Positions 1-8,531 of a stretch of 64,000 bases of DNA are shown one piece after another. The DNA is taken from the NCBI RefSeq assembly GCF_030814655.1, contig NZ_JAUSVK010000001.1:2499501-2563500 (forward strand). Reading direction: 5' to 3'. A program made the position numbers and the translations under genes. Every line of letters begins with the position of its first letter. Position 1 is the stretch's first letter. Below the pieces are notes generated by a model that saw only the letters and a program-made list of their open reading frames with translations, searched no databases and was not told the origin of the DNA. Origin of the DNA: Labrys monachus. GTDB taxonomy: Bacteria; Pseudomonadota; Alphaproteobacteria; Rhizobiales; Labraceae.

Positions 1-712
1 TGACCTCGCGCGCCGTCTTCAGGCGGCGGATATCGTCGTCGAGATCGCGGCCGACCTTCATCTTGATGTGGTCGAAGCCGTTGTCGACCGCCTCCTGGCA
101 GAGCCGTCGCAGCTTCTCGTCGCTGTAGCCGAGCCAGCCGGCCGAGGTGGTGTAGCAGGGATAGCCCTCTTCGCGCAGAAGCCGCATGCGTTCGGCCTTG
201 CCCGGCTCGGCGCGGCGGAAGATCGCGAGGGCGTCGTCCGGCGTCAGGGCGTCGGTGAGGTAGCGGAAGTCGATGATGCCGACGAGTTCCTCCGGGTTCA
301 TCTCGGCGACGAGCTGCCAGACCGGCTTTCCCGCCTCCTTGGCCCACAGGTCCCACACGGCGTTGACGACGGCGCCGGTGGCGAGATGGATGGCCCCCTT
401 GTCCGGGCCGATCCAGCGCAGCTGGCTGTCGCCGGTGACGTGGCGCCAGAACCGGCCGGGATCCTGCTTGATCCAGTCGAGGTCGAGGCCGATCACCAGA
501 TGGTCGAGCGCGCGGATCGCCGCGCAGCAGACCTCGTTGCCGCGGCCGATGGTGAAGGTGAGGCCGTGGCCCGACAGGCCGGGCCGGTCGGTGTCGAGGA
601 TGACATAGGCGGCCGAATAATCCGGATCGGGATTCATCGCATCCGAGCCGTCGAGCGATTGCGAGGTCGGGAAACGCAGGTCGAAAATGCGAAGGCCGGT
701 AATTCTGGTCAT
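1..712 (-). CDS. fucD: L-fuconate dehydratase, enolase superfamily (partial, C-terminus outside window)
   Basis: Dehydrates L-fuconate to 2-keto-3-deoxy-L-fuconate in the oxidative, non-phosphorylating L-fucose route of the cytoplasm. The 237 visible residues include the N-terminal capping domain, with the family-typical opening [20 protein letters not shown], and the start of the barrel. KMK at residues 217-219 is the KxK motif that carries the catalytic base in this superfamily. The window edge cuts the gene. A companion ABC sugar transporter, amidohydrolase and SorC regulator lie upstream in the same orientation, which supports a sugar-acid catabolic unit. The match to the fuconate dehydratase subgroup (ENOSF1-like) is by recognition of the N-terminus; a related 6-deoxy sugar acid cannot be excluded. 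Confidence 0.8.
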   Translation of the reverse strand, partial: MTRITGLRIFDLRFPTSQSLDGSDAMNPDPDYSAAYVILDTDRPGLSGHGLTFTIGRGNEVCCAAIRALDHLVIGLDLDWIKQDPGRFWRHVTGDSQLRWIGPDKGAIHLATGAVVNAVWDLWAKEAGKPVWQLVAEMNPEELVGIIDFRYLTDALTPDDALAIFRRAEPGKAERMRLLREEGYPCYTTSAGWLGYSDEKLRRLCQEAVDNGFDHIKMKVGRDLDDDIRRLKTAREV

Positions 713-803
713 GTCTGCCACCGTGGACGATTGCGAAGGACGAGGCTGCCTCATGCGAGGATACCCGTCCGTCCGTAAAGAATCGATCCGTCGGATCTTA
801 TCC

Positions 804-886
804 CCCGGGTGCGCGGACGTCTCGTCCGCCCTTGAAACGTCGCGCTTGCAGGAGGCAAGAGCGGGCGGGACGCCCGCGCACCCGGG
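804..886. repeat. Palindromic element, family A
   Basis: Long imperfect palindrome between fucD and the SorC regulator. The outer arms CCCGGGTGCGC and GCGCACCCGGG match, inner arms read GCGGAC..GTCCGC and GCGGGC..GCCCGC, and the centre holds GAAACGTCGCGCTTGC. A near-identical centre (GAAACGCCGCGCTTGCC) occurs in the copy near 56970, and copies of the same design lie near 17050, 36210, 50645 and 61150. Confidence 0.75.
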
Positions 887-892
887 ATCGGC

Positions 893-1888
893 TCATTCCT
901 CCAGCAGGCGCCGCGCGGTGTTCTCGTCGGTGATCAGGCTGTTGGCGAGGCGCCCGTCGAGGGCGGCGCGGATGGCCGGCACGCGGATGGTGCCGGACTG
1001 CACGATCATGGTCGGGCGCCTGGCTCCCGCCTGCAGCAGGAAGGAGGTCAGCCGGTCGTGATAGCCGCCGGAGACGAGCCTGCCGGAGGCGTCGATGCCG
1101 TGGCCGAGCAGTTCGCCGATCGCGCCGGCCTCCATGGCCTGGCCGAGCTCGACATCGGTGATGAAGCCGTCGAGATGGAGCGGCGCCTGCCAGCCCATAT
1201 AGCCGATGCCCATCATCAGCACGCTCGCCTCCTCGACGAGCGACAGGAAGGACTGGTAGGCGAGCTGCGCCTGCAGGACTTCGCGCTCCGCCACGGTGTT
1301 CGTCACCACCGGCATCGGCAGCGGATAGCATTGCGCCCCGACGCGCTCCGACAGCCGCATGACCACATCGTAATGGCTCGCGCGGCCGTGGCGGGTGAGA
1401 TTGCCCATCAAGGACACGAATTTATGCTGCGGCCGGTTCAGGGGCGGGATGCGCAGGGTGGTCTCGCGCATCGCCGCGCCGTTGCCGACGCCGATGGTGA
1501 TCGGCGCCTTCTGCTGCAGGAGGTTCTCCAGATAGAAGGCGGCGGCGGTGGCGACGGTGGAGATGTCCTCTTCCCGGTCCTTCTCGGCGGGCGCGACATC
1601 GCAATAGATCAGCTCGAAGCGTTGCCGGAGCCGCTCCGCCAGCTCGATGCATTCGGACAGCGGATGGATCAATTGGAAGCGGATCAGTTTCTCGCTGGCG
1701 GCGAGCGCGATCAGCCGCTGCACGATCTGCCGGGAGATGTTGAGCTCCAGCGCGATCTGGTCCTGCCGGCGGCCCTTGGCGTGGTAGAGCCAGGCCGCGC
1801 GCGCCGCCAGTTCGAGCTTGCGGTCGCTCGGCGAGACATCCGGCCGGTCGTTCAGTTCTTTCGCGTCGTCGTTCCGAGATGTTTTCAT
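893..1888 (-). CDS. SorC/DeoR-type sugar-responsive transcriptional regulator
   Basis: 331 residues. An N-terminal helix-turn-helix (about residues 35-65, with QDQIALELNISRQIVQRLIA) precedes a sugar-phosphate-isomerase-like effector domain of the SorC family; length and order fit the family. These cytoplasmic proteins bind a sugar or sugar phosphate and control neighbouring catabolic genes. The gene lies between the amidohydrolase and fucD in the same direction, so it probably controls this cluster. The start has no strong ribosome binding site, and an AGCCGTT motif shared with the transporter upstream region sits right at the start codon, which suggests autoregulation (inference). Confidence 0.85.
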   Translation of the reverse strand: MKTSRNDDAKELNDRPDVSPSDRKLELAARAAWLYHAKGRRQDQIALELNISRQIVQRLIALAASEKLIRFQLIHPLSECIELAERLRQRFELIYCDVAPAEKDREEDISTVATAAAFYLENLLQQKAPITIGVGNGAAMRETTLRIPPLNRPQHKFVSLMGNLTRHGRASHYDVVMRLSERVGAQCYPLPMPVVTNTVAEREVLQAQLAYQSFLSLVEEASVLMMGIGYMGWQAPLHLDGFITDVELGQAMEAGAIGELLGHGIDASGRLVSGGYHDRLTSFLLQAGARRPTMIVQSGTIRVPAIRAALDGRLANSLITDENTARRLLEE

Positions 1889-1904
1889 GAGCCGTTCAGT
1901 TATA
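1885..1904. promoter_or_regulatory. Candidate SorC-regulator operator at its own start codon
   Basis: AGCCGTT in an AT-rich setting that overlaps the start of the regulator gene. The same heptamer in AT-rich DNA appears twice upstream of the sugar-binding protein gene (near 8070 and 8200). Function is inferred from recurrence only. Confidence 0.35.
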
Positions 1905-1985
1905 GGCGCCGCTGGCGTCGAAGGGGCACGGATCGTCTTGGTATTGCGGAGGTGGTCGTCCAGGGGCGCCGGGGAAGGCGGATCA

Positions 1986-2135
1986 GCCCCCTTCTCCCGT
2001 TCGGGAGAAGGGGCCGGCAGGCGGATGAGGGTCTGGACCCGAACGAGAAGAGCTCGACGAATTCTCTCCTGAATTGTCGAATGTCAGACCCACATCCGGC
2101 GCTTCGCGCCACCTTTTTCCGCTTCCGAGAAGGAA
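1986..2135. repeat. Palindromic element, family B
   Basis: Starts with the hairpin CCCCTTCTCCCGTTCGGGAGAAGGGG, then GGATGAGGGTCTGGACCC; the far side carries the approximate complement, from GTCAGACCCACATCCGGC through GCGCTTCGCGCC to CCGCTTCCGAGAAGG. The same design recurs near 33600-33775 and in several other gaps of the window. Confidence 0.65.
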
Positions 2136-2168
2136 GATCGCGCCCAGTCCTCAACCGCCTCTTCGGCC

Positions 2169-2894
2169 TCATCCCGCAATGTGCAGGATTTCCGCCATGG
2201 TGCCGCCGACCACGAGGTCGTAGACAGCCTTGTCGGCCGAGCAGCGCTCCATCTTCCTGAACTCCCATTCATAGTCGACGAAGGGCGAATCGGTGCCCCA
2301 GATCACCTTGCCGGGGCCGAGCTCGCGCACGGCGGTGGTGATCTCGAAGATCGGCGCGCGCGAGGTCTCCAGATAGAGGTTGGGCAACTCCTTGGCATAG
2401 GCGATCGCCTGGTCGACCGCCCAGAAGAAGCCCATATGCGCCATCAGCAGCTTCACCTTCGGGAAGCGCCGCGCCATCTCGGCGAATTCGGGCGGTGCGT
2501 TGTAGAGGTCGCTGGCGCCATGGACGATGATGGGAATGCCGAGGTCGCCGGCTTCCTCGAACAGCGGGTTGACGAGGCCGGGATCGGCGAGGTGATAGCC
2601 GTTGAGCGTGGGATGCAGCTTCAGGCCCTTGAAGCCCCAGTCGCGCACGCAGCGCCGCACTTCGGCGGCGGCGTCGGGCTGCCAGGGATTGACGGCGCAA
2701 TAGGGGATCAGACGCTCCGGGAACTGGTCATAGGCCGTCTTGACCGCGTCATTGGTGAAATTGCCTTCGGTGAAGGGAAAGATCACCGCCTTGGCGACGC
2801 CGGTGCTGTCCATCTTGGCGACGAGGTCCGCGCCGGTCTGGGTCGCACCGTGGCGGGTGCCGATGTGGTTGTGGGCGTCGATGACGATGCTCAT
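2169..2894 (-). CDS. Amidohydrolase-2 family metal-dependent hydrolase, probable lactonase role
   Basis: 241-residue TIM-barrel hydrolase. The N-terminal DAHNHIG supplies the HxH metal ligands, a further metal-site His lies in IIVHGASD near the middle, and GTDSPF near the end holds the conserved Asp. A good ribosome binding site (GAGGAGACCGGC before ATG) fixes the start. In fucose-type pathways a member of the wider amidohydrolase family opens the aldonolactone, so the position between the transporter and fucD makes a lactonase role plausible. The N-terminus is not the usual fuconolactonase opening, so the exact substrate is open. Confidence 0.7.
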   Translation of the reverse strand: MSIVIDAHNHIGTRHGATQTGADLVAKMDSTGVAKAVIFPFTEGNFTNDAVKTAYDQFPERLIPYCAVNPWQPDAAAEVRRCVRDWGFKGLKLHPTLNGYHLADPGLVNPLFEEAGDLGIPIIVHGASDLYNAPPEFAEMARRFPKVKLLMAHMGFFWAVDQAIAYAKELPNLYLETSRAPIFEITTAVRELGPGKVIWGTDSPFVDYEWEFRKMERCSADKAVYDLVVGGTMAEILHIAG

Positions 2895-2928
2895 GCCGGT
2901 CTCCTCTCGAAATGGGTTGCCGTGTCGG

Positions 2929-3921
2929 TCATTTCATCCGCCTGAGGGCGCCGACCGCCATCGCGAGCAGGATGAAGCCGCCGTTGAAGGCGTAGCGATA
3001 GGGCGCGCTGAAGCCGAGCATCGTCAGGCCGTTGCCGAGGAAGGCGACGAACAGCGCGCCGATGAGCGTGCCCGGAATGGTCATCGCGCCGGTGCGCGAG
3101 GCGAGCGTGCCGAGATAGGCCGCCGCGAAGGCGTCGAGCAGATAGGGTTCGGCACCGCGCGGCACGGCGATGCCGGTGCGCGAGGCCATGGCGACGCCCG
3201 CCACCGCCGCCATCAGGCCGCTGACCACGAAGCCGGCGCCGAAGACGAGGCGGATGTCGATGCCGGCGAGATAGGCGGCGCGGACATTGCTGCCGACGGC
3301 CTTGGCCTGCCGGCCGAACGGGGTCAGCGCCATCAGCGCATAGGCGAGCAGGGCCATCGCGGCCGCGAGGATGACCAGAGCGGGCACCGGGCCGATCGTC
3401 TGCTTGCCGAGGAAGAGGAAGCCCTCCGTCACCGCTTTGGGCAGGGTGAAGAGGATCTGCGGCTCGGAGCCGTGGGTATAGATCAGCTCGCCGCTGCGGA
3501 TCACGAACATCATGCCGAGCGAGCCGATGATGGCGGGGATGCCGAGATAGGCCATCAGCACGCCGTTGATGCCGCCGAGCACCGCGCCGAGCGCCACCGG
3601 CGCCAGGAACGCGACCCAGGCCGGTTCGCCATGGATCAGGAGGCCGGCCGCCATGATGGCGGCGGCGTCGGTGATCTGGGCGATGCTGAGGTCGACGCCT
3701 CGCATCACCATCACCACGGTCAGCCCGAGCGAGATGATGACGAGGATGGTGCTCTGGCGCAGCACATTGCTGATATTGGCGGCGTGCAGGAAGCTCGGCT
3801 TCATGAAGCCGATCAGGAGGAAGACGGCGACCATGCCGATGAGGGCGCCGTAATTGCGCAGGAACTCGATGGCGGCGCTCGTCGCCCGGCCGGACGGGGC
3901 AGTGGCTTCGATATTCGTCAC
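2929..3921 (-). CDS. Sugar ABC transporter permease, RbsC-like
   Basis: 330 residues with about eight to ten hydrophobic membrane segments and the BPD_transp_2 pattern of ribose/galactose-type importers (for example RGVDLSIAQITDAAAIMAAG and YLGIPAIIGSLGMMFVIRSG). It starts with GTG, eight bases after a strong GGGGGAG ribosome binding site. It follows the ATPase-permease fusion by about 110 bases, so the complete transporter would hold two different permease domains, this one and the domain fused to the ATPase, likely as a heterodimer. Confidence 0.88.
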   Translation of the reverse strand: MTNIEATAPSGRATSAAIEFLRNYGALIGMVAVFLLIGFMKPSFLHAANISNVLRQSTILVIISLGLTVVMVMRGVDLSIAQITDAAAIMAAGLLIHGEPAWVAFLAPVALGAVLGGINGVLMAYLGIPAIIGSLGMMFVIRSGELIYTHGSEPQILFTLPKAVTEGFLFLGKQTIGPVPALVILAAAMALLAYALMALTPFGRQAKAVGSNVRAAYLAGIDIRLVFGAGFVVSGLMAAVAGVAMASRTGIAVPRGAEPYLLDAFAAAYLGTLASRTGAMTIPGTLIGALFVAFLGNGLTMLGFSAPYRYAFNGGFILLAMAVGALRRMK

Positions 3922-4009
3922 GGCGACGGCTCCCCCAACGGCATTTTCCGGAAAAGCTGACAGACTTTTCGATTAAGAAAATGCGTTAAAACAAAAGGTT
4001 AGAGAGAAG

Positions 4010-4026
4010 TTGCGATGAAATCGCAA
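4010..4026 (-). promoter_or_regulatory. Intercistronic hairpin between fusion gene and permease gene
   Basis: Perfect seven-pair stem TTGCGAT/ATCGCAA with a three-base loop, directly after the stop of the ATPase-permease fusion. The following transcribed stretch is AT-rich but lacks a terminator T tract, so an mRNA processing or stability hairpin is more likely than a terminator. Confidence 0.45.
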
Positions 4027-4032
4027 TTTTCG

Positions 4033-6567
4033 CTAGAAGATGGTGACCTGGCCGATGCCGCGCTTGTGGATGACGCCAAGCAGGATCGACAGGATGAGGA
4101 CGCTGCCCTGGATGCCGGGCAGAGCGAGGTTGGAGACGCCCATCAGCACGAGGCCGTTGGCCAGCGCCGCGAGGAAGATCGCCGCGATGGTGGTGCCGAT
4201 CATGTCGAGCTCGCCGGTGCGCGACAGGCTGGTGCCGAGGAAGGCCGCGGCGAGGGCGCTGATCAGGAAGTCGAGGCCGGTAGCGAGCGCCGAGGCGCCG
4301 TAGCTGTAGGAGGCGAGCACGACGCCGGACAGGCCCAGCACGATGCCGCCGATGGCGAAGGAGGCGACCACGGCGCGGCGGCGGTCGATGCCCCTGAGTT
4401 CGGCGGCGGCGAGGTTTTCGCCCACCGCATACATGCGCAGGCCCGCCGGCGTGTGCTTGAAGAGGATGTGCAGGATGAGAAGCGTGACCGCCAGGATGAC
4501 GGCGATGAAGGGAACCGGCCCGAGATAGCCCTGGCCGATGAAGAAGAAGGCCGGCTGGTCGTAGAGGGTCAGCGCCTGGCCGCCATTGTAGAGCAGCGAC
4601 AGGCCCATCGCGACGAACATCGAGCCGAGCGTCGCGACGAAGGGCGGCATGCGCAACACCAGCACGAACACGGCGTTGCACAGGCCGGCGGCGAGGCCCG
4701 CCCCGGCACCGATGGCGAGCGCCGCGGCGGAGCCGAAGCCGGCCGCCACCGTGCCGGCCGCGAGATTGGCGGCGAGCTGGCTCACCGCGCCGGCCGACAT
4801 GTCGAAGCCGCCAGCGACGAGCACCGCCGTCAGCCCCAGCGCGATGAAGGCGAGGAGGCTGCCCTGCTTGAGCACGTCGAGGAGATTGGCCGGCGCGAGG
4901 AAATCCGGCGTCACCGCCCCGATCGCCGCGAGGACGATCGCCATGCCGGCGATGGTGCCCCAGCGCGTCAGGAAGGCGCCCGCGCCGCGCGGCGAGCCGG
5001 CGGCCGTCCCCGCTCCCGGCGCCTCGGCGGGGCCGCCGCTCTCGGTCGCCAGATACATCAGGCCGGGCACGTCGAGGCCGGCGGCCTCGTGCGTCGAGAC
5101 GATCTCGCCCTTGCGCATCACCGCGACGCGGTCGCACATGCCGACCAGTTCCTCGAAGTCGGAGGAGATGAAGATCACGGCTGCGCCCTGGCGGGCGACC
5201 TCGGTCATCTGCCGGTAGATCTCGACCTTGGAGCCGACATCGACGCCCGTCGTCGGTTCGTCGAAGATGAAGACCTTGGCGTTGCCCGTGAGCCAGCGCC
5301 CGATGACGATCTTCTGCTGGTTGCCGCCCGAAAGGTTGCGGGTGATCTGGCGGATGCTCGGCGTCGCGATCTTCAGCCGGTCGACGAGATCGAGAGCCGA
5401 GGCCTTTTCCCGGGCGAGATCGAGGAGGCCGAAGGTGGCGAAGCGGCCGATATTCGGCAGCGACAGGTTTTCGCGCACCGAGAGGTCGGTCACCAGGCCC
5501 TCGTGCCGGCGATCCTCGGGGATGAGGGCGAAGCCGGCATTCTTGGCCTCGCGCGGCGAACGCGGCCGCGACGGCTTGCCCTGCAGCATGACGTCGCCGC
5601 CGCTGCGCGGCAGCGCGCCGACCAGTGCCATGGCGAGTTCGGTGCGGCCGGCGCCCATCAGCCCGGCGATGCCGAAGATCTCGCCGCCGCGGATCGACAG
5701 CGAGACGTCGCGCAGCGCCTTGCCTTGCGACAGGCCCCTGACCTCCAGGAGCGGGGCGCCGAGCGGCACCGCCTCCTTGGGATAGAGCTGGCTGAGCGAG
5801 CGGCCGACGATCTCGTCGATGATCCGCTGGCGCGAGGTCTTGCCGACCGGGCTGGTCGAGACCAGCCTGCCGTCGCGCAGCACGGTGATGCGGTCGACGA
5901 GATCGAAGACCTCGTCGAGATAATGCGAGATGTAGATGATGGTGACGCCGGACTCGCGCAGGCCGCGGATGATGCCGAAGAGATGGTCGGCTTCCGAATT
6001 GCTGAGCGAGGCCGTCGGCTCGTCGAGGATGAGCACGCGCGGCCGGCGCGCCAGGGCGGCGGCGATGGCGACGAGCTCGCGCTGCGCCACGCTGAGGTCG
6101 CGGACCAGCGTCGTCGCCGGAAAGCCCGCTCCGACCCGCCGGAGCAGGTCCTCGGCCTCGCGCCCCATGGCGGCAAAATCGAGCAGGCCGGCGCGCGACA
6201 TCTCGCGGCCGAGGAAGATGTTGCGGGTGATGTCGAACTGGCCGACCAGTTGCTGATCCTGATGCACGATGACGATGCCGGCCGCCTCGGCGTCGACGGG
6301 ACTGGCGATCCGCGTGGCGACGCCGTCGACGAGGATCTCGCCCTCGCTCGCCGGATAGACGCCGGTCAGCACCTTGACCAGGGTGGACTTGCCGGCGCCG
6401 TTCTGGCCGACGAAGGCGTGGATCTCGCCGCGCGTGATCGCGACATCGACGCCGTCCAGCGCCACCACGCCCGGGAAGACCTTGCGGATGTTGCGGCATT
6501 CGAGCACGGGCGGGGCGGGGGGCGGGGCGGCGCCCGCGACATCGCGGTCGATCTGCGTCATCGCCAT
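4033..6567 (-). CDS. Sugar ABC transporter: ATPase (two ABC domains) fused to permease
   Basis: 844 residues. Residues 1 to about 505 are a complete RbsA/MglA-type double ATPase: first domain GQNGAGKST (Walker A), LSVAQRELV (signature) and VLILDEPTASLS (Walker B); second domain degenerate Walker A GLMGAGRTE, signature LSGGNQQ, Walker B FIFDEPTTGVD. A short Ala/Gly/Pro-rich linker leads to a permease of about 310 residues with membrane segments to the C-terminus. There is no stop or frameshift at the junction. ATPase and permease are normally separate proteins in this family. The start at ATG 6567 is preferred over an in-frame ATG 45 bases upstream because GAGGAG sits nine bases before it. Confidence 0.88.
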   Translation of the reverse strand: MAMTQIDRDVAGAAPPPAPPVLECRNIRKVFPGVVALDGVDVAITRGEIHAFVGQNGAGKSTLVKVLTGVYPASEGEILVDGVATRIASPVDAEAAGIVIVHQDQQLVGQFDITRNIFLGREMSRAGLLDFAAMGREAEDLLRRVGAGFPATTLVRDLSVAQRELVAIAAALARRPRVLILDEPTASLSNSEADHLFGIIRGLRESGVTIIYISHYLDEVFDLVDRITVLRDGRLVSTSPVGKTSRQRIIDEIVGRSLSQLYPKEAVPLGAPLLEVRGLSQGKALRDVSLSIRGGEIFGIAGLMGAGRTELAMALVGALPRSGGDVMLQGKPSRPRSPREAKNAGFALIPEDRRHEGLVTDLSVRENLSLPNIGRFATFGLLDLAREKASALDLVDRLKIATPSIRQITRNLSGGNQQKIVIGRWLTGNAKVFIFDEPTTGVDVGSKVEIYRQMTEVARQGAAVIFISSDFEELVGMCDRVAVMRKGEIVSTHEAAGLDVPGLMYLATESGGPAEAPGAGTAAGSPRGAGAFLTRWGTIAGMAIVLAAIGAVTPDFLAPANLLDVLKQGSLLAFIALGLTAVLVAGGFDMSAGAVSQLAANLAAGTVAAGFGSAAALAIGAGAGLAAGLCNAVFVLVLRMPPFVATLGSMFVAMGLSLLYNGGQALTLYDQPAFFFIGQGYLGPVPFIAVILAVTLLILHILFKHTPAGLRMYAVGENLAAAELRGIDRRRAVVASFAIGGIVLGLSGVVLASYSYGASALATGLDFLISALAAAFLGTSLSRTGELDMIGTTIAAIFLAALANGLVLMGVSNLALPGIQGSVLILSILLGVIHKRGIGQVTIF

Positions 6568-6670
6568 GGCGTCAGGCTCCTCGGGGTGAACCGGCGTGAC
6601 GGCGTCCGGCACTGGACGCCGTCACCGGCGCGATCCGGGGAAAATGTCCGCCGGAACGCGCGGAAGGGAA

Positions 6671-6903
6671 GGGGCGCCCATAGGCGCTAACATAACTTAG
6701 ACGAGTGCAACGCTCGGGTCTCCCTTCCCCCTTGCGGGGAAGGGTAAGGGATGGGGGGCGAGACATGGTCTCGACCAATGAGATTGTTGTCCCGACCCCC
6801 ACCCTTCTATTCCCTCCCCGCAAGGGGGAGGGAAGGCCCAAACGTTACGTTTAACAATCTAAAGTTAGCGCATATGGAAGGGGCGCCTGCGATCCGGGTC
6901 CCG
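6671..6903. repeat. Composite palindromic element, family C with a nested family B element
   Basis: Outer arms are GGGGCGCCCATAGGCGCTAAC and the inverted GTTAGCGCATATGGAAGGGGCGCC at the far end (one mismatch block). Nested between them, 6719-6838 is a family B unit: CCCCCTTGCGGGGAAGGG followed on the other side by CCCTCCCCGCAAGGGGGAGGG. It fills the gap between the fusion gene and the binding protein gene. A second composite of the same build lies at about 33500-33821. No coding sequence is seen here. Confidence 0.7.
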
Positions 6904-6921
6904 TTTCGCAAGCGCCGCGGC

Positions 6922-7971
6922 TCAGGGCAGCGTCGGGTGGACGACGAGGATCGAGCCGTCCTGCGGCCAGCGCGCCGTCACGTCCTTGGGATCGATCTGG
7001 ATGTCCTTCCAGACATCCTTGCCCCAGCGCTTCTCGGCGGCGGCCACTCCGTTCGAATGGGTCACCACATAGGCGTCGGTGAACATCGAGCTCGGAAATT
7101 CCTTCTTGCCGTCGAGGGCCTGCAGCATGGTCTGCCCGGCGAGCTCGCCGATATGGGGCACGTCCTGCGCCACGGTGGCGACGAAGGGGCTGCCGTCCTC
7201 GAGCAGCATCTGGAAGCCGACGCGGTCGCCGTCGATCGAGGCGACCTTGATCTCGTTGCGGCCGGCCTGGCGGATCGCCTGCACGGCGCCGGAGGTCAGC
7301 AGGTCATAGGCGCCCCACACGGCGGCGACGCTGCCGGGATCGGGATTGGCGGTGAGGATGTCCTCGATCTGCGACTGTACCTTGGCCGGGCTGTGCTCGG
7401 TCGGCACCTCGTGCAGCTTGACCTTGGGATAGTCCTTCACCATCGCTTCGAGGATGCGCTTGCGGGTCTCCAGCAGCGGCGCGCCAGGCACCCACACGAC
7501 ATAGACATCGCCCTGGTAGTTGATGCTGGAGAGCAAGGCGCGGCTCATCAGCGTGCCCATCAGCGCCTCGTCGCCGCCGACATCGGTCAGGGCGCCTTCC
7601 GTCTTGGCGCCGACCGAGGTGGTGACCACGGGAATGCCCGCGGCAGTCGCCTTGGCGACCACCGGCGCGAGCTGCTGGGCGTCGCCGAGCTGGATGATGA
7701 TGCCGTCGACATGCGCGTTGACGAGATTCTCGATGTTGTCGTTGTGCTTGCGCGGATCGGCCTGGCCATCGGCCACCACGACCGTGTCGCCGGCCGCTTC
7801 CAGCACCTTGCGGGCGCCCTCGATGATGCCGCGATTGTAGTCGTTGGTGATCTCGCGCGCGGCGATGCCGATTTTCTTGCCGCCGGCGGCGTCCGCCGCG
7901 TTCCCGGCCGCGGCCAGCGCGATGATGGCGGCGCCGGCCGCTGCGGCGAGGCGAAGTGCCCTGATCGTCAT
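6922..7971 (-). CDS. Sugar ABC transporter periplasmic binding protein, RbsB/LacI-like fold
   Basis: 349 residues. A Sec signal peptide covers the first 25-28 residues (basic start, alanine-rich core, cleavage near NAADA-AGGKK). The mature part has the periplasmic-binding-protein-4 pattern: GIIEGARKVLEAAGDTVVVA, HVDGIIIQLGDAQQLAPVV, and IPVVTTSVGAKTEGALTDVG. An optimal AAGGAGG ribosome binding site stands just before ATG. It is the first gene of the transporter operon and delivers the sugar to the fused ATPase-permease and the second permease. Substrate cannot be read from sequence; neighbours suggest L-fucose or a related sugar or sugar acid. Confidence 0.9.
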   Translation of the reverse strand: MTIRALRLAAAAGAAIIALAAAGNAADAAGGKKIGIAAREITNDYNRGIIEGARKVLEAAGDTVVVADGQADPRKHNDNIENLVNAHVDGIIIQLGDAQQLAPVVAKATAAGIPVVTTSVGAKTEGALTDVGGDEALMGTLMSRALLSSINYQGDVYVVWVPGAPLLETRKRILEAMVKDYPKVKLHEVPTEHSPAKVQSQIEDILTANPDPGSVAAVWGAYDLLTSGAVQAIRQAGRNEIKVASIDGDRVGFQMLLEDGSPFVATVAQDVPHIGELAGQTMLQALDGKKEFPSSMFTDAYVVTHSNGVAAAEKRWGKDVWKDIQIDPKDVTARWPQDGSILVVHPTLP

Positions 7972-8062
7972 GGTTTCCTCCTTGAGGCGCAGTGGCCTGC
8001 GCTGTGATCCGTCGCGAGCGGGGCGGCGACGGCAGGCTGCGTTTCCGGCTCGTTTTCGAGCA

Positions 8063-8083
8063 ATTATTCAGCCGTTGAATATT
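8063..8083. promoter_or_regulatory. Candidate operator upstream of sugar transporter operon
   Basis: Inverted repeat TATTCA-GCCGT-TGAATA about 90 bases before the binding protein start. It contains the AGCCGTT heptamer also found at the SorC regulator start. Likely binding site for that regulator (inference). Confidence 0.4.
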
Positions 8084-8097
8084 TAGTCGCACGAGGG

Positions 8098-8531
8098 GGA
8101 TAGTTCGTCAACGTGAAAGTGCGGCCTGCGGCGGGAGGGGGATGAGCAAGCGGATGCGGAGGAGATTGTTGCGCCGCCTCGGCAAGCGCAGTTTTTTAGC
8201 CGTTATATAGCTTGATGCACCCAATTGCGGGGCGGCATAGCGCCGAATTCGGCTGCTTCGGACCGGCGCGAGCCGGCGCGGACCGGTCCGCGCCAGACCG
8301 TTCGGAGATGAACAATTGCTCTATTACAATAATTGAACGCGGTTGACATTATCCGCGGCGCGCTTGCGCTCGGGCAAGGCGGGGTGCACGGGTGCGGCGC
8401 GCATGGTCGCATCCGCAAGGGCATGCCCCGGCCGGTGCGGCCGGGTGCCCCTCGTTGCAATTCGTCGTTTTGGCGAATGTCCTGGCCGGCGAATGTCTCG
8501 GCCGGAGTCGTCCGGCTTTCCTTGAAAAACG
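8098..8531. other. Non-coding gap between sugar operon and autotransporter fusion gene
   Basis: About 430 bases without a convincing gene. It holds the second AGCCGTT site, an AT-rich stretch near 8310-8350 that could carry promoter elements, and GCCGGA-GTCG-TCCGGC near 8500-8520, a hairpin just after the end of the fusion gene but without a T tract. Confidence 0.5.
8194..8209. promoter_or_regulatory. Second AGCCGTT site upstream of sugar transporter operon
   Basis: TTTTAGCCGTTATATA repeats the heptamer of the inverted repeat about 130 bases away, again in AT-rich sequence. Weak on its own, stronger as one of three sites in one cluster. Confidence 0.3.

Noticed and set aside
4015-6690. 891-codon frame on the plus strand
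   Set aside because: It is the antisense shadow of the ATPase-permease fusion in high-GC DNA; composition is Arg/Asp/His/Ala-rich with no domain.
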